This document shows, one piece after another, positions 54,107 through 61,789 of a DNA stretch of 64,000 nt (positions within the stretch are counted from its first letter, which is position 1; each line of letters begins with the position of its first letter). The position numbers and the translations under genes are program-made. The notes under the pieces are model-generated. The model searched no databases and had not been told where the DNA came from. It saw only the letters and a list, made by a program, of their open reading frames with translations. The stretch comes from DATHTK01 sp035463295 (GTDB taxonomy: Bacteria; Actinomycetota; Rubrobacteria; Rubrobacterales; Rubrobacteraceae), in the NCBI GenBank assembly GCA_035463295.1, contig DATHTK010000023.1, positions 1 through 64,000 on the forward strand, given 5' to 3'.

Positions 54107-55119
54107 GAGATCCTCCTCGCCGTCCGCATCCTGCCGACGTAGATGTTGAGAACCATGACGATCAGGATGGCGATCCCGAGGATGACGTTGAAGGTGAACG
54201 CGCCTATGCCCTGCAGCGTGAACCCGTTGCGCAATACCGAGAGCACCAGCGTCCCGATAAAGGCCCCGATCATGGTCCCCACCCCGCCGGCGAGCGGCGT
54301 CCCCCCGATGACCGCCGCCGAGATCGCCAGGAACATCACGCCCGCCCCGCCCGCCAGGGGGTCTATGGACTCGATGCGCATCGCCTCCAGAATCCCGGCG
54401 AACCCGGCGAGCGTGCTGCAGATCATGAAGTTCACGATCCTCACCCGGTCGACCTTTATGCCCGCTTCCTTGGCCCCAATGAAGTTGCCGCCGGTCGCGA
54501 AGGTGTAGATCCCCCAGCGCGTGTAGTTGAGCAGCACGTGCATGATGATGAAGACGGCGACGCACCACAGGATGCCCGCGTACGGGTACTCCCCGAGCGC
54601 CCGGGTGATGGCGCTCTCCTCCGGCGTGGTCTTGGGGAAGCCCGCTACGAGTATGACGTTCACCCCGCCCAGCAGGAAGTACATCCCCAGGGTCGCCACG
54701 AAAGACGGCACCCCGAAGTAGACCCTCAAGACCCCGTTCACGAATCCTACGACCGCGGTCAGGAGCAGCCCCAGTACCACCGCGAGCGGCAGGACCAGGA
54801 AGAACTGCTCGTAGGCTATGTACATCGCGATCGGCGCGAACGCGAAGGCCTGGCCGACGGAGAGGTCGATCTCGCCGAGGATCATCACCATCACGAGCCC
54901 GGCGGCTACGATGGCGGTCGCGGCTATGGACTGCGCGAGACCTCGCAGGTTCCCCTGCTGCAGGAACGCCGGGTTTGAGGCCTGGAAGTAGATCACCAGC
55001 GCCACCGCGACGACGAAGATGCTGATCTCCTGCCGCCGCAACAGCGTCTCGGCCACGCGGGCGAAGAGCCCGGGACCCTGAGTCTCCGCCTCGTCCCTTG
55101 TCGGTGCCCGGGTAGCCAT
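54103..55119 (-). CDS. Sugar ABC transporter permease (RbsC-like)
   Basis: A 338-residue membrane protein with about ten helices of the BPD_transp_2 type. Signatures are GEIDLSVGQAFAFA near the first third and the EAA-like loop AEAGIKVDRVRIVNFMICSTLAG. It forms the membrane channel, probably as a dimer, with the single-domain ATPase downstream. The start is 13 bases after the binding-protein gene. Confidence 0.92.
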   Translation of the reverse strand: MATRAPTRDEAETQGPGLFARVAETLLRRQEISIFVVAVALVIYFQASNPAFLQQGNLRGLAQSIAATAIVAAGLVMVMILGEIDLSVGQAFAFAPIAMYIAYEQFFLVLPLAVVLGLLLTAVVGFVNGVLRVYFGVPSFVATLGMYFLLGGVNVILVAGFPKTTPEESAITRALGEYPYAGILWCVAVFIIMHVLLNYTRWGIYTFATGGNFIGAKEAGIKVDRVRIVNFMICSTLAGFAGILEAMRIESIDPLAGGAGVMFLAISAAVIGGTPLAGGVGTMIGAFIGTLVLSVLRNGFTLQGIGAFTFNVILGIAILIVMVLNIYVGRMRTARRIS

Positions 55120-55132
55120 CGAACTCGACGGC

Positions 55133-56212
55133 CTAGCCGTTGGAACGGCCCAGGATCTTCTGTTGCTCGGCGTCCCCCTCGAAGCGCGACTCGGTGTTCA
55201 GGTACTGCGCCGCGTCGTCCTGCTCGACGAATAGCAGACCCGTGTTGGTCTCGGCCGGACCCGTGAGCCCGTCGGAGATCTTGTACAGGTAGAGCTGCAT
55301 CACCGGGTAGAACCCTTGCAGGTAGGGTTGCTGATCTATCGTGAAGTCGATGTGGCCCGCATCTAGCAGCTCCAGCGTCTTGGGGAGCAGGTCGTACCCG
55401 CCGCCCCTCACGCCCTGCTCGTGCAACCCGTAGCGCTCCATGACCTGCGCGACGCCCTGGGTGCTCCCCGCGTCCACGGCGAACATGCCCGCTACGTCCT
55501 TGTGCCCCTGGTAGTACGCGTCGATCCTGTTCAGCTCCTCCGGCAGGTCCGCGCCGGTCGTGATCGGCTCCACCTCTATGTTCGCACCCGATGACTCTAT
55601 GGCCTGCCGCGCCCCGTCTATGCGCGGCTGGATGTTGAGCTGGCCCGGGGTCGCGATGAAGAGCGCGACCAGACCCTCGCCTACCAGCTCCACGATCTGC
55701 TTGCCCATCTCCTGGCCCGACCCGAAGAGGTCCTGCCCGACGTATGCGAGCGCCGGGTTTGTCCCCGGTCCCTCACCGTTGGCGTTGTAGGCGATGACCG
55801 GGATGTCGTTGTCCAGGGCCTCCTGGATCGGGTCGTTGAACGCCTGGGGGTCGACGACGGAGACCGCGATGCCGTCGGCGTTGCCCGAGATCGCCGTGTT
55901 CATGGCGTCCACCATCTCCTGCACGTCAGAGGTCTCCGAACCCGTCCACTGAGACTTCGTACCGACAAGCGCCTGAGCGTCCTCGATGCCGTAACGCGTC
56001 GGGGTGAAGAAGGGGTTGGTCGTCACGTGATTGACGAAGACGAAGTTGTACTCGGGTGTCTCCGGGAAGTTGCCAGCGCCCCCGCCGCCACCTCCCTGAG
56101 AGGCCTCCTCGCGCCTGCACCCGGCGAACAGTAACCCCGCGCTCGCTAGCGCCCCCGCCGCCAGAAACTGCCGACGCCCCAGCGTGTAGCTCCCTACGCC
56201 GTTTTCCTTCAT
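55133..56212 (-). CDS. Sugar ABC transporter substrate-binding lipoprotein
   Basis: A 359-residue type I periplasmic-binding protein (RbsB/FrcB-like). The N terminus has twin Arg (13-14, LGRRQFLAAG) and the lipobox LFAGC with Cys32, so it is exported, probably by Tat, and lipid-anchored. The mature part reads ETPEYNFVFVNHVTTNPFF, DGIAVSVVDPQAFNDPIQEAL, then VIAYNANGEG and GGYDLLPKTLELL. It starts the transport operon. Its promoter carries the same near-palindrome as the regulator gene further upstream, so the GntR protein probably controls it. Ligand unknown, likely a sugar or sugar acid lactone. Confidence 0.92.
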   Translation of the reverse strand: MKENGVGSYTLGRRQFLAAGALASAGLLFAGCRREEASQGGGGGGAGNFPETPEYNFVFVNHVTTNPFFTPTRYGIEDAQALVGTKSQWTGSETSDVQEMVDAMNTAISGNADGIAVSVVDPQAFNDPIQEALDNDIPVIAYNANGEGPGTNPALAYVGQDLFGSGQEMGKQIVELVGEGLVALFIATPGQLNIQPRIDGARQAIESSGANIEVEPITTGADLPEELNRIDAYYQGHKDVAGMFAVDAGSTQGVAQVMERYGLHEQGVRGGGYDLLPKTLELLDAGHIDFTIDQQPYLQGFYPVMQLYLYKISDGLTGPAETNTGLLFVEQDDAAQYLNTESRFEGDAEQQKILGRSNG

Positions 56213-56263
56213 GCGGTTACCCCTGTCGACTCCGCTACCACGATGATGCCTTTCCCGAGACAC

Positions 56264-56277
56264 ATTGTTATACCAAT
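56264..56277. promoter_or_regulatory. GntR operator at the ABC importer promoter
   Basis: ATTGTTATACCAAT is a 14-bp palindrome with one mismatched pair. On the minus strand it overlaps the -10 region of the importer promoter. The same sequence lies before the GntR gene. Confidence 0.65.
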
Positions 56278-56292
56278 TTCAATCCCTGTCAA
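56264..56292 (-). promoter_or_regulatory. Promoter of the ABC importer operon
   Basis: On the minus strand TTGACA (56292-56287) is followed after 17 bases by AACAAT, inside the operator. The layout, including the spacing from TTGACA to the operator, is identical to that before the GntR gene. Confidence 0.6.
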
Positions 56293-56309
56293 GCCGTCTG
56301 GCGGGGCTG

Positions 56310-57092
56310 CTACGGTCCGTTCTCCTGTTCCCACCACAGACCCATCCGGGCGGTGGTACCGCCGTCGACATAAAGAGTCTGTCCGGTGACGAAATCGGCG
56401 GCGTCGGAGACGAGGAAGGCGACGGCAGGGGCGACGTCTCTCGGGTATCCCAGACGGCCGATGGGGACCAGGGTGTTCCCGAACTCGGTAGTGTAGCCGG
56501 GCATATCGAAATAGCGGGGGACCTCGATAAGGCCGGGGCCGACGGCGTTGACGCGGATCTTGCGGTCTGCGAGCTCGATGGCGAGCTCGCGGGTGAAGGC
56601 GATGACGGCGCCCTTGGTAGCGGCGTAGGCCGCGTGGCGGGGGAAACCGCTGTGGCCGTGGATCGAGGTGATGTTGACGATTGCGCCTCCGCCCGCCTCG
56701 AGCATGAAGGGCACCGCACTCTTCGCGCAGAAGAAGCAGCCCTTCATGTTCAGGTCGAACATCTCGTCGTAGATGGACTCCCGGGTCTCCAGGAAGTCGA
56801 GGGCGCGCGTCACGCCGGCGTTGTTGACGAGGACGTCTAGGCCGTCCAGAGAGCCGGCCGCCTCCTCGACGACCCGCTCGCACTCGGAGACCTCCCGCAG
56901 GTCCCCCCGCACGGCGACGGGCGTCGCGCCGAGGCGCTCTATCTCGGCGACCGTCTCGGCCGGGTACTCTTCGATCGGGGGATAGTGTACGGCGACGGCG
57001 GTGCCCCGGCGGGCGAGCTCTATGGCGACGCCCTGCCCGATGCCCGTGCCTGCGCCCGTCACCAGCGCCCTCTTGTCCGTGAGGTCTGTCAT
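56310..57092 (-). CDS. SDR-family oxidoreductase
   Basis: A 260-residue classical short-chain dehydrogenase: TGAGTGIG near 12, NNAGV, catalytic Ser with YAATK, and VTGQTLYVDGGTT at the C terminus. Last gene of the regulator/enzyme operon, four bases after the dehydratase gene. In such clusters the SDR oxidises the sugar to a lactone or aldonate that the dehydratase then takes. Substrate not known. Confidence 0.9.
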   Translation of the reverse strand: MTDLTDKRALVTGAGTGIGQGVAIELARRGTAVAVHYPPIEEYPAETVAEIERLGATPVAVRGDLREVSECERVVEEAAGSLDGLDVLVNNAGVTRALDFLETRESIYDEMFDLNMKGCFFCAKSAVPFMLEAGGGAIVNITSIHGHSGFPRHAAYAATKGAVIAFTRELAIELADRKIRVNAVGPGLIEVPRYFDMPGYTTEFGNTLVPIGRLGYPRDVAPAVAFLVSDAADFVTGQTLYVDGGTTARMGLWWEQENGP

Positions 57093-57096
57093 TGCC

Positions 57097-58266
57097 TCAT
57101 GTTCCTCGCCTTCGCGTTGTCTCGCGCTTCTCCCATCCCTCGGCGAAGAGGTTGAAGTGCACGTCCCTCTTCGGGTGCGCAGAGATCACGTCCTCGTCCA
57201 GCTCGACGCCGAGACCGGGACCTCTCGGCAGCCCGAAGTAGCCGTCGACGACCTCGGGGAGGCCGGGGGCGGTGTCGCGGACCCAGGGGTCGGCGAAGTC
57301 GTTGAAGTACTCCTGGATGCGGAAGTTCGTCGTCGAGGCCGCCAGGTGCAGAGCGGCGGCCGTATTGATCTGACCCCCCACGTTGTGCGGGGCGACGGTG
57401 ACGTAGTAGGCGTCGGCCCAGGCGGCGAGCTTCTTGGTCTCCAGGAGACCGCCGATGTGGCTGATGTCCGGCTGTATCACGTCCGCCGCCTGCAGCTCGA
57501 AGAGCTCGCGGTACTCGAGCCGCTGGTGGATGCGTTCGCCGGTCGCCACCGGGATGCCGGGTGGGATCTTCTCGGAGGCTTTCTTCAGCGCCTTCAGGTT
57601 CACCGGCGGCACCGGCTCCTCGACCCACCCGAGCCCGTACGGCTCGAGCATACGGGCCATCTCGGCGGCGGTCGCCGGGGAGAAGCGACCGTGCATCTCC
57701 AGCAGGATCTCGGGCTCCGGCCCGACCGCGTCGCGCACCGCCTCGACGAGCGCGGCCGCCCGCAGCTTCTCGTCCCGCTCCAGCTCGTAGTGCCCCGGCC
57801 CGAAGGGGTCGAGCTTGAGGGCCTTGTAGCCCTTCTCGACGACCTTCCGCGCGGCGGTGTGGAACTCCTCGGGTTCCCTCTCGACCCGGTACCAGCCGTT
57901 GGCGTAGGCTTTGATGCGATCTCGTACCGGGCCGCCGAGGAGATTGTAGACCGGTTGGTCCAGGGCCTTCCCGATTATGTCCCAGCAGGCCGTCTCGAAG
58001 GCGGCTATCCCGCTGCTCATCACCTCTCCCGCGCGCGAGAAGTCGTCGCGGGAGAGCTTCCTTACCAGCTCCTCGATGCGGAAGGGGTCGTGCCCGATCA
58101 CGTGCCGCGGCGCTGCCTCTTTGAGGTAGCCGACCAGAGCGTCGGTGTGGTTGACCATCCGCACCTCGCCGAGACCCGTCAGTCCTTCGTCGGTGTGGAG
58201 CCTCACGATGGTCAGGTTACGCCAGTCGGTGCCGACGACGAAGGTCTCGGCGTCCGTGATCTTCAT
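57097..58266 (-). CDS. Mandelate racemase / enolase-superfamily sugar acid dehydratase
   Basis: A 389-residue enolase-superfamily enzyme. Metal ligands are likely Glu190, Glu216 and Glu244 (ILLEMHGRF, WVEEPV, TGERIH); His192 in the HGR turn and His294 in VAPHNVGG are placed as in D-galactonate dehydratases, with QPDISHIGG between. KALKLD near 148 is the barrel's second-strand motif. It should remove water from a sugar acid to give a 2-keto-3-deoxy acid. ATG 58266 follows GGAGGAGGGGG and overlaps the preceding gene by ATGA. Confidence 0.9.
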   Translation of the reverse strand: MKITDAETFVVGTDWRNLTIVRLHTDEGLTGLGEVRMVNHTDALVGYLKEAAPRHVIGHDPFRIEELVRKLSRDDFSRAGEVMSSGIAAFETACWDIIGKALDQPVYNLLGGPVRDRIKAYANGWYRVEREPEEFHTAARKVVEKGYKALKLDPFGPGHYELERDEKLRAAALVEAVRDAVGPEPEILLEMHGRFSPATAAEMARMLEPYGLGWVEEPVPPVNLKALKKASEKIPPGIPVATGERIHQRLEYRELFELQAADVIQPDISHIGGLLETKKLAAWADAYYVTVAPHNVGGQINTAAALHLAASTTNFRIQEYFNDFADPWVRDTAPGLPEVVDGYFGLPRGPGLGVELDEDVISAHPKRDVHFNLFAEGWEKRETTRRRGT

Positions 58267-59210
58267 GCCCCCTCCTCCGCGGTGGTATCGATCGGAATGC
58301 CCGGGAAGGCCGTCCCCTCCGCGCTGACCTCGGCCCCCGGGTAGTAACGGTCGAGCATCGCGAGCCCGATCTCCGCCCGCCGTACTCTCTCGCGGCCCAG
58401 CGCGATCGCGGTCGCCTCCAGATGGGTCCCGCTCGGGTAGATGTTCGGGGCGTTGCGCAGGCCGAACTTGACGAACACGGGAGAGGCCACCCGGACGAGG
58501 TCGGGGATCTCGTAGTGCCGGACGAACCCGCCGAAGTCGTCGGGCACCTCTACGTAGACGTCGAGCGGGAGGTCCGTAACGGCCCTTATGGCGGCGAGCT
58601 GCGCGAGGCTGAGGTCGGTCGGGACGTTGTAGGTTCCGGCCCCGAGGTCCTCCATCGCCTTTACGGCCGCCGCGTTCGCCGCGGAGAGCTGTACCGAGAC
58701 CTTCACGACCAGGTCCTCGGGCAACTCTTCGCGGGCTTTCAGGTCTCTGAGCACCCACAGAAGCCCCGCGTCGGCGACGAGCACCCCGCGCAGCCCTAGA
58801 GAGACGCCGCGCAGCACGTCCTCGAGAGCGTAGGCGAGCTGGTCCTGTCCGCGGTGCTGGGCGCCGAGGACCTTCCCCGCGCCGGAGACCACGGCGGCCC
58901 CAGTCTCCCAGGCGGCGCGCGGCCCGACGAAGAGCGAGAGCTCCAGCCCCTTCTCGCGCGCCATGTCGCACATCTCGAGGATCTCGGCGTCCGTGAGCAA
59001 CACTATCCCCGAACCCTGGGAGACCCGGTGCAGCTGTACCCCGCGCTTCTCCGCCTCGTCGAGGACCGCCTCGAGCACCCGCGGCCCCTCGACGCTCGGG
59101 ATCTCTACCCTGTACCGGGCGCCGTCCGGGAAACGTTTCTCCGAGTCCGGGAGATCGTGGAGATCCCCCGCCGGCAGACCCAAGCCTCCGAGTAACTCGC
59201 GTGCCTTCAC
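58263..59210 (-). CDS. U32-peptidase-like TIM-barrel protein, function unknown
   Basis: A 315-residue protein with barrel-like strands: YRVEIPSVEGP, VHRVSQGSG-like LHRVSQGSGIVLL, ALGLRGVLVADAG-like GLRGVLVADAGLLWVL, VKVSVQLSAANAAAVKAMEDLG and PLDVYVEVPDDFGGF. It resembles the U32 peptidase-like barrel group but lacks the cysteine motif of true U32 enzymes. It overlaps the regulator gene (GTGA) and the dehydratase gene (ATGA), so it is a fixed member of this sugar-acid operon. No aldolase is present in the operon, so this protein may do a missing catabolic step; that is inference. Confidence 0.65.
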   Translation of the reverse strand: MKARELLGGLGLPAGDLHDLPDSEKRFPDGARYRVEIPSVEGPRVLEAVLDEAEKRGVQLHRVSQGSGIVLLTDAEILEMCDMAREKGLELSLFVGPRAAWETGAAVVSGAGKVLGAQHRGQDQLAYALEDVLRGVSLGLRGVLVADAGLLWVLRDLKAREELPEDLVVKVSVQLSAANAAAVKAMEDLGAGTYNVPTDLSLAQLAAIRAVTDLPLDVYVEVPDDFGGFVRHYEIPDLVRVASPVFVKFGLRNAPNIYPSGTHLEATAIALGRERVRRAEIGLAMLDRYYPGAEVSAEGTAFPGIPIDTTAEEGA

Positions 59211-59911
59211 GTTACCTCCCCTTCTTCGAGGGCCGCCTCGATGTCCCGGGCCGTGTTCGCCAGGTGCGACCTCATCTCCTCCCGGGCGCCTTCGGCGTCT
59301 CCGCTCTCCACCCGGCGCAGTATCCTCTCGTGCTCCTCCAGCGCGCGCTCCGCGTTGCCGGGGCGCGCAGCGCTTACCCGTCGGCTCGCCCGCAGCAGAT
59401 CCACGACTGGCTCGAGCATCGTGAGAAGAACGCCGTTGCGGACGCTGCGCGCGAGCAAGGCGTGAAACTCCACGTCAGCGTCGACGTAACCCTCAGGTAC
59501 GCCTATGGAGTCGCGCATCCTCTCCAGTTGTTCCTCCATGGCCCGCACGTCCTCAGGCCCCGCCCGCCGGGCGGCGAGACCCGCGATCTCGACCTCCAGA
59601 ATCCGCCTCATCTCCAGGAGCTCCCTCAACGTGCCCGGCTGGACGCGTAACAGCAGACCCAGCGTGTCCCGCACGGCGCGCGTGTCGCCGCCGCTGACCA
59701 CCGCCCCCCGACCGTGCTCGATGCTTATGAGACCCCGCGCCTCTAGCAAGTTCAGCGCCTCGCGTACCACCGTCCGGCTGACCTCCAACCGGGCGCACAA
59801 CTCGCGCTCGGGCGGGAGCCGCTCACCCGGACTGAGGCCGCCCGAGACGACCAGGTCCAGTAACTGCTCCGCCGCCCGGTCCCTCAGCCTCGTGCGCGGC
59901 GTCCGTTCCAT
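59207..59911 (-). CDS. GntR-family (FadR subfamily) regulator
   Basis: A 234-residue regulator with an N-terminal winged helix (PPERELCARLEVSRTVVREALNLLEARG near 33-60) and a helical FCD ligand-binding domain whose metal-site histidines include EFHALLARS and the late SHLAN. ATG 59911; the reading to 60022 upstream is unlikely because it runs through the promoter. It leads the operon regulator, U32-like, dehydratase, SDR. The 14-bp near-palindrome 12 bases before its start and again before the importer suggests it controls itself and uptake. Confidence 0.9.
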   Translation of the reverse strand: MERTPRTRLRDRAAEQLLDLVVSGGLSPGERLPPERELCARLEVSRTVVREALNLLEARGLISIEHGRGAVVSGGDTRAVRDTLGLLLRVQPGTLRELLEMRRILEVEIAGLAARRAGPEDVRAMEEQLERMRDSIGVPEGYVDADVEFHALLARSVRNGVLLTMLEPVVDLLRASRRVSAARPGNAERALEEHERILRRVESGDAEGAREEMRSHLANTARDIEAALEEGEVT

Positions 59912-59923
59912 CACCCCAAGGGC

Positions 59924-59937
59924 ATTGTTATACCAAT
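59924..59937. promoter_or_regulatory. GntR operator at its own promoter
   Basis: Same ATTGTTATACCAAT as at 56264-56277. TTGACA lies at the same distance (9 bases further, 59952-59947 on the minus strand). Confidence 0.65.
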
Positions 59938-59952
59938 TTGGGGGTCTGTCAA
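59924..59952 (-). promoter_or_regulatory. Promoter of the GntR/dehydratase operon
   Basis: TTGACA and, 17 bases on, AACAAT on the minus strand. Start of transcription would be only a few bases before ATG 59911, so the mRNA would have a very short leader. Confidence 0.55.
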
Positions 59953-59978
59953 ATGGCGATATCGGGGAGGAGCGTACG

Positions 59979-61676
59979 CTAGCGGTAATGCTGGGCTGGC
60001 GAGCGGGTATAGAGCCTGACATCCGAGGCGTGCTGGTCGTTCATGGAGCTGATTTCGGGGTAGCCCCGCTTTATGTAGAGCGTCCAGGGGCCGACCTGGT
60101 CTCTATCGTAGTGGTTCCCCAGCCAGTCGAGCATTCTCTGCTTGTGCGGGCCGCTCGTCTCGCCGACGGCGATCACGGCCGGGTCGTATCGCTTGAGGTT
60201 CCGGAGCCATCCGCTGAAACCGCCGGGGGTCTCGGCAGCGATCTGGCGGTCGATACCCCGGATGACGAAGGGGTAGGGGTTCGGGTTCTCGGCGCCGAGG
60301 AGCACCAGGAGCTGCGGCACGCCGATAGAGACCACCCTCGCGTTCGCGCCGAACCGGTTTTCGATCTCGTAGGCGGCTCGTTCCTGGTAGTCGAGGTCGC
60401 CCGCGGCGGGACCGCGGTCGTCGGTGGCCAGGGAGCTCGCCCGGGCCCCGAGGTCGACGGTAATCAGGGAGCTCACCACGGCCATAGCTGTGAGGGCCAC
60501 GCAGACCATGACGGCGATCGCGTGCCTCGGCCCGGAGGGTACTCTCGTGCCGCCCGCGTTCTCGATCCGGTTGACGGCGAGGTAGAGAAATCCGCCGAAC
60601 CCCAGCGCCACGTAGGGGATAAAGACAAAGAAGTCCGGGTATCCCTGGAAGTCCATTACGGACCAGACAATGGGTAACGGGAGCGAGAGGAGGATCGGGG
60701 CGAACGCACCGGTGCGCACGGCCTCTCCGAAGAGGCCGCCCTCCGGACGCGTCCGGGGTATATAGAGGCGCGCGAGCATGACGGTGGCGACAATCACGGA
60801 GAGGAGCATCGCGACGCTGACTATGGGGATCAGGGGCGTACTGTAGCCCCGGAATATGGCCTGGGCGGGCGCGAAGAGGACGGGGACCAGGGAGGAGAAC
60901 TCCTCGCTCTCCAGGTAGCGGAAGTTGAAGAGGATGGTGCCGTTCAGCAGCTCGTAGAGGGCCCCCTCCAGGTAGAAGTACGCGACGGTCAGCGCTACGG
61001 GAAGACCTCCCCCGGCCAGCGCGCGCCAGACGGCCGAAGACCTCGGGCCGCCGGGACGGAAAAGGGCGAGGGCGAGGGTTACGAGGAGAAAGACCGCCAT
61101 CGGCTGCCAGACGAGAAAGGCGAGGGAGCCGAAGAGGCCGGCGCGAAACCACTTTCTCTGACTGGTGAAGAGCAACGCCAGTACCTCGAAGAGGAGCATC
61201 GGCGTCTTCGCCTCCGGTTCGGCGGTCGCGTACCGCCCGAAACAGAAGAGCGCGAGAAAGGTGAGAGCGGTGTAGAGGCCCGCCCTGTGGGACTTGAACA
61301 GGTGGCTGCCGAGCAGATAGCTCGACGCGACCGCGAGACAGCCGAGCATAAAGAAGAGGACCCGAACGGACATTATGTCGTCCGCGCCCAGGAAGTTCGA
61401 CAGGATCACACCCGCGCCCGCGAGCATCGGAGCCAGCGGTCCCTTGTGGTCGAAGACGCTCACGTACGGAGGGACGCCCTCGGCCATCATCTGGCCGCTG
61501 TAGAGGTAGATAGCGCCGTCCCTGGACATGCCGCCCATGAGCCCGAAGCGGTAGTACAGGACCGCGGTGAGTACGGAGATGGCGAGGAGTATGACCCCGG
61601 CCGGTATGCCTAGGGTACGCAACCTGTCGAGAGCCCCAACCTCGCGGCTTTTCACCCTTGTGTTATCTCTGTGCAT
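59979..61676 (-). CDS. GT-C-fold membrane glycosyltransferase-like protein
   Basis: A 565-residue protein with about ten to eleven membrane helices. The first loop has MSRDGAIYLYSGQMMAEG with an acidic catalytic-type Asp and later DHKGPLAPML, as in dolichol-phosphate-mannose-type (PMT/ArnT-like) glycosyltransferases. A soluble C-terminal domain follows (DYQERAAYEIENRF on). It would transfer a sugar from a polyprenyl carrier outside the membrane. ATG 61676 chosen; a TTG six bases upstream is possible. It is near, but not clearly in an operon with, the larger membrane gene upstream. Confidence 0.75.
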   Translation of the reverse strand: MHRDNTRVKSREVGALDRLRTLGIPAGVILLAISVLTAVLYYRFGLMGGMSRDGAIYLYSGQMMAEGVPPYVSVFDHKGPLAPMLAGAGVILSNFLGADDIMSVRVLFFMLGCLAVASSYLLGSHLFKSHRAGLYTALTFLALFCFGRYATAEPEAKTPMLLFEVLALLFTSQRKWFRAGLFGSLAFLVWQPMAVFLLVTLALALFRPGGPRSSAVWRALAGGGLPVALTVAYFYLEGALYELLNGTILFNFRYLESEEFSSLVPVLFAPAQAIFRGYSTPLIPIVSVAMLLSVIVATVMLARLYIPRTRPEGGLFGEAVRTGAFAPILLSLPLPIVWSVMDFQGYPDFFVFIPYVALGFGGFLYLAVNRIENAGGTRVPSGPRHAIAVMVCVALTAMAVVSSLITVDLGARASSLATDDRGPAAGDLDYQERAAYEIENRFGANARVVSIGVPQLLVLLGAENPNPYPFVIRGIDRQIAAETPGGFSGWLRNLKRYDPAVIAVGETSGPHKQRMLDWLGNHYDRDQVGPWTLYIKRGYPEISSMNDQHASDVRLYTRSPAQHYR

Positions 61677-61789
61677 CCGCAATGTATACCCGATTTGACA
61701 CGAAAACGTACTATACAGGGTCGGGCGTGCTCATTGCCACGCCCCCGCCGAACGTCCCAGCGGTCGGGTTGCGCTCGACGATTCGCGGA

